A stretch of DNA of 64,000 nt, from positions 1-64,000 of the forward strand of contig JAVKLS010000028.1 of assembly GCA_031538565.1 (NCBI GenBank). Direction: 5' to 3'. The notes beneath the pieces are model-generated. The model saw nothing but the letters and a program-made list of their open reading frames with translations, ran no database searches and was not told the DNA's origin. This document shows, piece by piece, positions 61,065-64,000 of the stretch. Origin of the DNA: JASGCK01 sp031538565. Its GTDB lineage: Bacteria; Pseudomonadota; Gammaproteobacteria; Burkholderiales; Burkholderiaceae_C. Every line of letters starts with the position of its first letter. The stretch's first letter is position 1. A program made the translations under genes and the position numbers.

Positions 61065-61651
61065 TTTTTCTGTGCGGACTTGGGTCTAAACGCCTTGCAC
61101 ACCGCATCGTGAGTGTCGATGTAGGGACCACCAATTAAATCCACGCAATAGGGAACCGCCGCAAAAATGCCGCCCACGACCTGCGTGCCATCAAATGCTT
61201 TTAAGCCGCCTAAAGTTTCTGCAATCGCTTTGGGCTGCCCTGGTAAATTAATGATGAGTGCTTTGCCTCGAATCACCGCCGTTTGGCGCGACAAAATAGC
61301 GGTGGGGACAAACTTTAAACTAATTTGCCGCATTTGCTCGCCAAAGCCTGGCATTTCTTTGTGTGCCACAGCCAGCGTAGCTTCTACCGTGACATCGCGC
61401 AGCGCAGGACCCGTGCCGCCTGTGGTGAGCACCAGTGAGCAGCCCGCATCTACCAATTCAATCAAGGTTTGACTGATGATCGCTTGTTCGTCGGGAATCA
61501 GGCGCGGTTCAAACGCAATAGGGTTTTGGATGGCGCTTGCCAGCCACTCTTGCAGCGCAGGCACGCCCTTGTCTTCGTACACGCCACTGCTGGCACGGTC
61601 GCTGACGGACACAATGCCAATGTTGATGGGAGCCAAAGATGAGTGTATCAT
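61061..61651 (-). CDS. mogA: Molybdopterin adenylyltransferase
   Basis: A 196-residue MogA-type enzyme that adenylylates molybdopterin before molybdenum insertion. GIVSVSDRASSGVYEDKGVPAL, VLTTGGTGPALRDVT, FGEQMRQISLKFVPTAILSRQ and INLPGQPKAIAE are all typical. Its start overlaps the darP stop by four bases. No other molybdenum cofactor gene is adjacent, except the MoCF-domain protein far upstream. Confidence 0.93.
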   Translation of the reverse strand: MIHSSLAPINIGIVSVSDRASSGVYEDKGVPALQEWLASAIQNPIAFEPRLIPDEQAIISQTLIELVDAGCSLVLTTGGTGPALRDVTVEATLAVAHKEMPGFGEQMRQISLKFVPTAILSRQTAVIRGKALIINLPGQPKAIAETLGGLKAFDGTQVVGGIFAAVPYCVDLIGGPYIDTHDAVCKAFRPKSAQKN

Positions 61652-62049
61652 ACGGATTTATCCAGTCTTGGGGCGCCGCGTGCCTGTGCGCGTAGCGCGG
61701 CGTGAATGGCAGCTAACTGCCCATCGTCCAACTTGCGCATCAACTTGCCAACAAATTGCACGAGGCGACGCTTGCCTTCGCGGTGCGTAATGCGATTGTG
61801 CTCTTCAATGGCTTTGGGTAGTGCCTCTGGCAAATTCAGCGCGGCGAGTAAGTCACCACGCAGTGTCATTAGTTCCACACCTAGCTTTTGCAGCGCGTCA
61901 CTGGCGGCCTTCATTTCGGTGCGCGTTGGTTTGTCGGGGTCGATTTGGCTCTCTGCTTTGCGCTCGCGCTTAAGTTCTAAATCGCGCTCACTTCCTTCGG
62001 CGACAAAGTGACCCTTAACGTAGTAACCTTTTTTCATTTTTTTAAGCAT
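61648..62049 (-). CDS. DarP/YjgA-family ribosome biogenesis factor, short form
   Basis: A 133-residue DUF615 protein. DarP helps 50S assembly. GYYVKGHFVAEGSERDLELKRE, SDALQKLGVELMTLRGDLLAALNLPEAL and EGKRRLVQFVGKLMRKLDD match the N-terminal two-thirds. It ends right after IHAALRAQARG, so about 50 residues of the usual C-terminus (E. coli YjgA has about 180) are missing. The stop is coupled to mogA by an ATGA overlap. Either a truncated but functional form or an early stage of decay. A TATCAT lies six bases before ATG 62049. Confidence 0.8.
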   Translation of the reverse strand: MLKKMKKGYYVKGHFVAEGSERDLELKRERKAESQIDPDKPTRTEMKAASDALQKLGVELMTLRGDLLAALNLPEALPKAIEEHNRITHREGKRRLVQFVGKLMRKLDDGQLAAIHAALRAQARGAPRLDKSV

Positions 62050-62070
62050 AGGGTGATGATAATTGAGGCT
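62050..62070. promoter_or_regulatory. Overlapping divergent leaderless-type promoters darP/pmbA
   Basis: Within 21 bases the plus strand has GATAAT (62058-62063), seven bases before pmbA ATG 62071. The minus strand has TATCAT (62060 to 62055), six bases before darP ATG 62049. The two hexamers overlap by three bases. Neither gene has room for a leader or a Shine-Dalgarno sequence. Confidence 0.5.
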
Positions 62071-63498
62071 ATGAAAAAATCACCAAACACAACCCATCAA
62101 CCCCGCCAAGGTTTTAGTTATTCGCAAGCATTTTTTCAAGAGCTCACGCACAGCGCCCTCGCACACGCCAAAAAATTAGGCGCAACTGATGCGGCGGCAG
62201 AGGCCTCGGAGGGCTCGGGGCTTTCGGTCTCGGCGCGTCTGGGGGCATTAGAAAACATGGAGCGCAACCGTGATAAGTCACTCGGCGTGACGGTCTATGT
62301 GGGGCAGTCGCGTGGCAACGCAAACACGTCTGATTTTTCAAGCGTCGCCATCCGTCAAACGGTGCAAGCCGCGTTTGATATTGCTCGCTTTACAGCAGCC
62401 GACGACATGGCTGGTTTACCGCGCAGGGACGAATACGCACGCTTTGCCAACGGCAAAACTCCCGACTTTGATTTATTTCATCCATGGAGTTTGACCAGCG
62501 CCGATGCGCTCGATTTGGCGCTGCGCTGCGAAGCGACTGCCTTTGCCGTGGATAAGCGCATCACCAACTCCGAAGGTGCGGGCGTTTCGGCGCAGCAAAG
62601 CCATTTTTGGGCGGCACATTGGCGCGAAGGAGCAGGCGGTGGCGGCATCGCGTTTGAAGGCGGTTACGCCAGTTCGCGCCACAGCTTGTCGGCAGGACTC
62701 ATTGCTGCCAACTCCAAGCGCACAGGCGCGGATATGCAGCAAGGCTCATGGCACACGTCTATGCGCGACGCACGCGATATGGCCAGCCCCGAAGCCGTAG
62801 GCAAATACGCCGCAGAGCGTGCTCTGGCAAGACTTGGGGCAAAAAAACTATCCACCCGCAGCTGTCCCGTGCTGTTTGAGTCCACCGTGGCAGTTGGGCT
62901 ACTAGGCGCTTTTGTGCAAGCCACCAGCGGCGGCGCGCTTTATCGCAAAACCACGTTTTTAGAGGATAGCTTGGGCAAACAAGTGTTTCCTAAACACATC
63001 TCGGTGCTGGATGATCCGTTTGAAATTAAAGGAAAAGGGAGTTCGCCATTTGACGAGGAGGGCGTTGCCACGCAGCGGCGCGAAGTGGTGCAAAGCGGAT
63101 GCGTGGCGGGTTATTTTTTAAGCTGCTACTCCGCACGCAAACTGGGTTTGATTAGCACGGGCAATGCAGGCGGATCGCATAACCTCAGCCTTAGGTCTTC
63201 GCGCACCAAAGCATCGGATGACTTGGATGCCATGCTGCAAAAATTAGGCACAGGACTTTTTGTAACCGAGCTGATGGGACAAGGTGTGAATTACGTCACG
63301 GGAGACTACTCACGCGGCGCAAGCGGTTACTGGGTGGAGGGCGGACGCATCGCTTACCCTGTACATGAAATCACCATTGCCGGCAACTTAAAAAATATGC
63401 TGGCAGGCATTGAGGCCGTAGGCGCTGATGCCTACAACTATGGCGCAAAAACGATTGGCTCGGTGCTCGTGGACCGCATGAAGGTGGCGGGGAGTTAA
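62071..63498 (+). CDS. pmbA: TldE/PmbA metallopeptidase-family protein
   Basis: A 475-residue protein of the TldD/PmbA family, which with TldD matures microcin peptides and CcdA-like antitoxins. N-terminal GATDAAAEASEGSGLSVSARLGALENMERNRDKSLGVTVY, SCPVLFESTVAVGLLGAFVQATSGGALYRKT and C-terminal TGDYSRGASGYWVEGGRI are conserved. PmbA lacks the catalytic His motif of TldD, as expected. ATG 62071 was chosen over 62056 because of the promoter spacing. The tail overlaps the convergent MFS gene by four bases. Confidence 0.92.
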   Translation: MKKSPNTTHQPRQGFSYSQAFFQELTHSALAHAKKLGATDAAAEASEGSGLSVSARLGALENMERNRDKSLGVTVYVGQSRGNANTSDFSSVAIRQTVQAAFDIARFTAADDMAGLPRRDEYARFANGKTPDFDLFHPWSLTSADALDLALRCEATAFAVDKRITNSEGAGVSAQQSHFWAAHWREGAGGGGIAFEGGYASSRHSLSAGLIAANSKRTGADMQQGSWHTSMRDARDMASPEAVGKYAAERALARLGAKKLSTRSCPVLFESTVAVGLLGAFVQATSGGALYRKTTFLEDSLGKQVFPKHISVLDDPFEIKGKGSSPFDEEGVATQRREVVQSGCVAGYFLSCYSARKLGLISTGNAGGSHNLSLRSSRTKASDDLDAMLQKLGTGLFVTELMGQGVNYVTGDYSRGASGYWVEGGRIAYPVHEITIAGNLKNMLAGIEAVGADAYNYGAKTIGSVLVDRMKVAGS

Positions 63499-64000
63499 GC
63501 CTGACGCAAATCTGATTCAGCTGCGCCTGTGCGCCGTGACCAGATGCTTAAACTGATCGCGCACAGCATGATGACAAAGCCGTACCAGTGCAGGTGACTC
63601 AAGTGATCGGCGGCAATTAACCAGCCGCCAAATCCAGCGCCCAAGGCTTGACCGCTGTACATGGCTGAAGTATTAAGCGCGATGCTGGCGCCTGCCACTA
63701 GGGGGGCTGCTGCGCCTAGCCGCGCTTGCTGGGCTGAGTTGCTGGCAAAACAGCCCAGTCCCCACGGTGTGCAAATCAAAATAACGCTGATAAAACTCGT
63801 CCCCAAAGGCCACAGCAGCAAACTGATGGCCATCATGCTCATGGCGATGATGGGCGCACGGTCTGCGCCAATGCGATCGATGTAGCGTGACAACACAGTG
63901 CTACCGAGCAATCCGCAAAAACCAAACCAAAAAAAGAACAAGCTGATGGTGCGGGTGTCCGCATTTAAAACTTGTTTGTAGTAAGCCGTAAAGTACCCAA
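63495..64000 (-). CDS. MFS transporter, C-terminal part (gene continues beyond the window)
   Basis: At least 167 residues of a major-facilitator protein read out of the window at its 5' side. About five hydrophobic helices are seen, with the conserved inter-helix turn SRYIDRIGADRAP (like the A-loop GxLxDRxGrR) and a Gly-rich helix GQALGAGFGGWLIA. It is probably a drug or metabolite exporter. The open frame runs to base 64000, so the start lies outside. Confidence 0.85.
   Translation of the reverse strand, partial: GYFTAYYKQVLNADTRTISLFFFWFGFCGLLGSTVLSRYIDRIGADRAPIIAMSMMAISLLLWPLGTSFISVILICTPWGLGCFASNSAQQARLGAAAPLVAGASIALNTSAMYSGQALGAGFGGWLIAADHLSHLHWYGFVIMLCAISLSIWSRRTGAAESDLRQA

Noticed and set aside
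1..64000. CRISPR arrays, prophage genes, intact insertion sequences, rRNA operons
   Set aside because: No spaced direct-repeat array, phage structural or integrase gene, transposase or rRNA sequence was seen on either strand.

Overview
This window looks like chromosomal DNA of a betaproteobacterium of the order Burkholderiales, most likely Comamonadaceae-like. The genus cannot be fixed from the sequence alone. The pointers are Bug-type tricarboxylate-transporter binding proteins, the aerobic benzoyl-CoA (box) pathway with its BoxR regulator, the hisI-hisE-HIT-tatABC order, a dksA-STAS-hslV block and a DUF4124 gene beside glnA. Genes are tightly packed, many start codons or stops overlap, and no gene-free gap exceeds about 300 bases.

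Layout. 1-3.8 kb: a relic of a Bug binding protein, then a minus-strand catabolic set (VOC protein, HMG-CoA lyase, CaiB/BaiF CoA-transferase, LysR regulator). 4-12 kb: yebC, an M20 amidohydrolase, an MscS channel, a two-gene ABC exporter, bolA, a CNNM/CorC-type protein, apaH and a YihY membrane protein. 11.8-15 kb: DUF2069, thyA, folA, DUF4337 and exonuclease III. 15-19.5 kb: a nitrogen-control unit glnA-DUF4124-ntrB-ntrC with a sigma-54 promoter and an NtrC-type site. 19.5-24 kb: a MoCF-domain protein, an EI24 protein, a DMT transporter, a sterol-desaturase-family protein and a YVTN protein. 24-29 kb: tRNA-Val(CAC) and an acidic amino-acid unit gltIJKL-aspA. 29-36.4 kb: pdxA, a Nif3-like protein, an HtrA protease, tatCBA, HIT, hisE, hisI, hisF and divergent argB. 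37-45 kb: Bug protein, acetoacetate-CoA ligase and boxCBA. 45-47.3 kb: two unrecognised lipoprotein genes, at least one frameshifted, and a RelE/Phd-type toxin-antitoxin pair. 47.3-52.8 kb: radA, proC, a glpK/glpD deletion relic, dksA, a STAS protein and hslV without an adjacent hslU. 52.8-55.2 kb: benzoate-CoA ligase divergent from boxR with a BoxR-type operator between them. 55-64 kb: mutS, a ClpP/crotonase-like secreted protein, suhB, trmJ, cysE, mogA, a short darP, pmbA and the 3' part of an MFS gene that leaves the window.

How the genes fit together. The box genes are split: the CoA ligase and regulator lie about 8 kb from boxCBA with housekeeping genes between. Together they would take benzoate to benzoyl-CoA, epoxidise it (BoxA/B) and open the ring (BoxC). 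GltIJKL-AspA would import glutamate/aspartate and deaminate aspartate to fumarate. The glnA-ntrBC unit responds to nitrogen supply.

The least expected signals are: (i) a set of genes with a good -10 hexamer only 6-8 bases before an ATG and no Shine-Dalgarno, suggesting leaderless mRNAs; (ii) a G10 tract directly after the lipobox cysteine of a frameshifted lipoprotein; (iii) a palindromic dispersed repeat inserted in frame in the acetoacetate-CoA ligase gene; (iv) a duplicated hairpin that forms the 3' ends of two convergent genes; and (v) an in-frame glpK-glpD fusion relic. I saw no CRISPR array, prophage, intact IS or rRNA.
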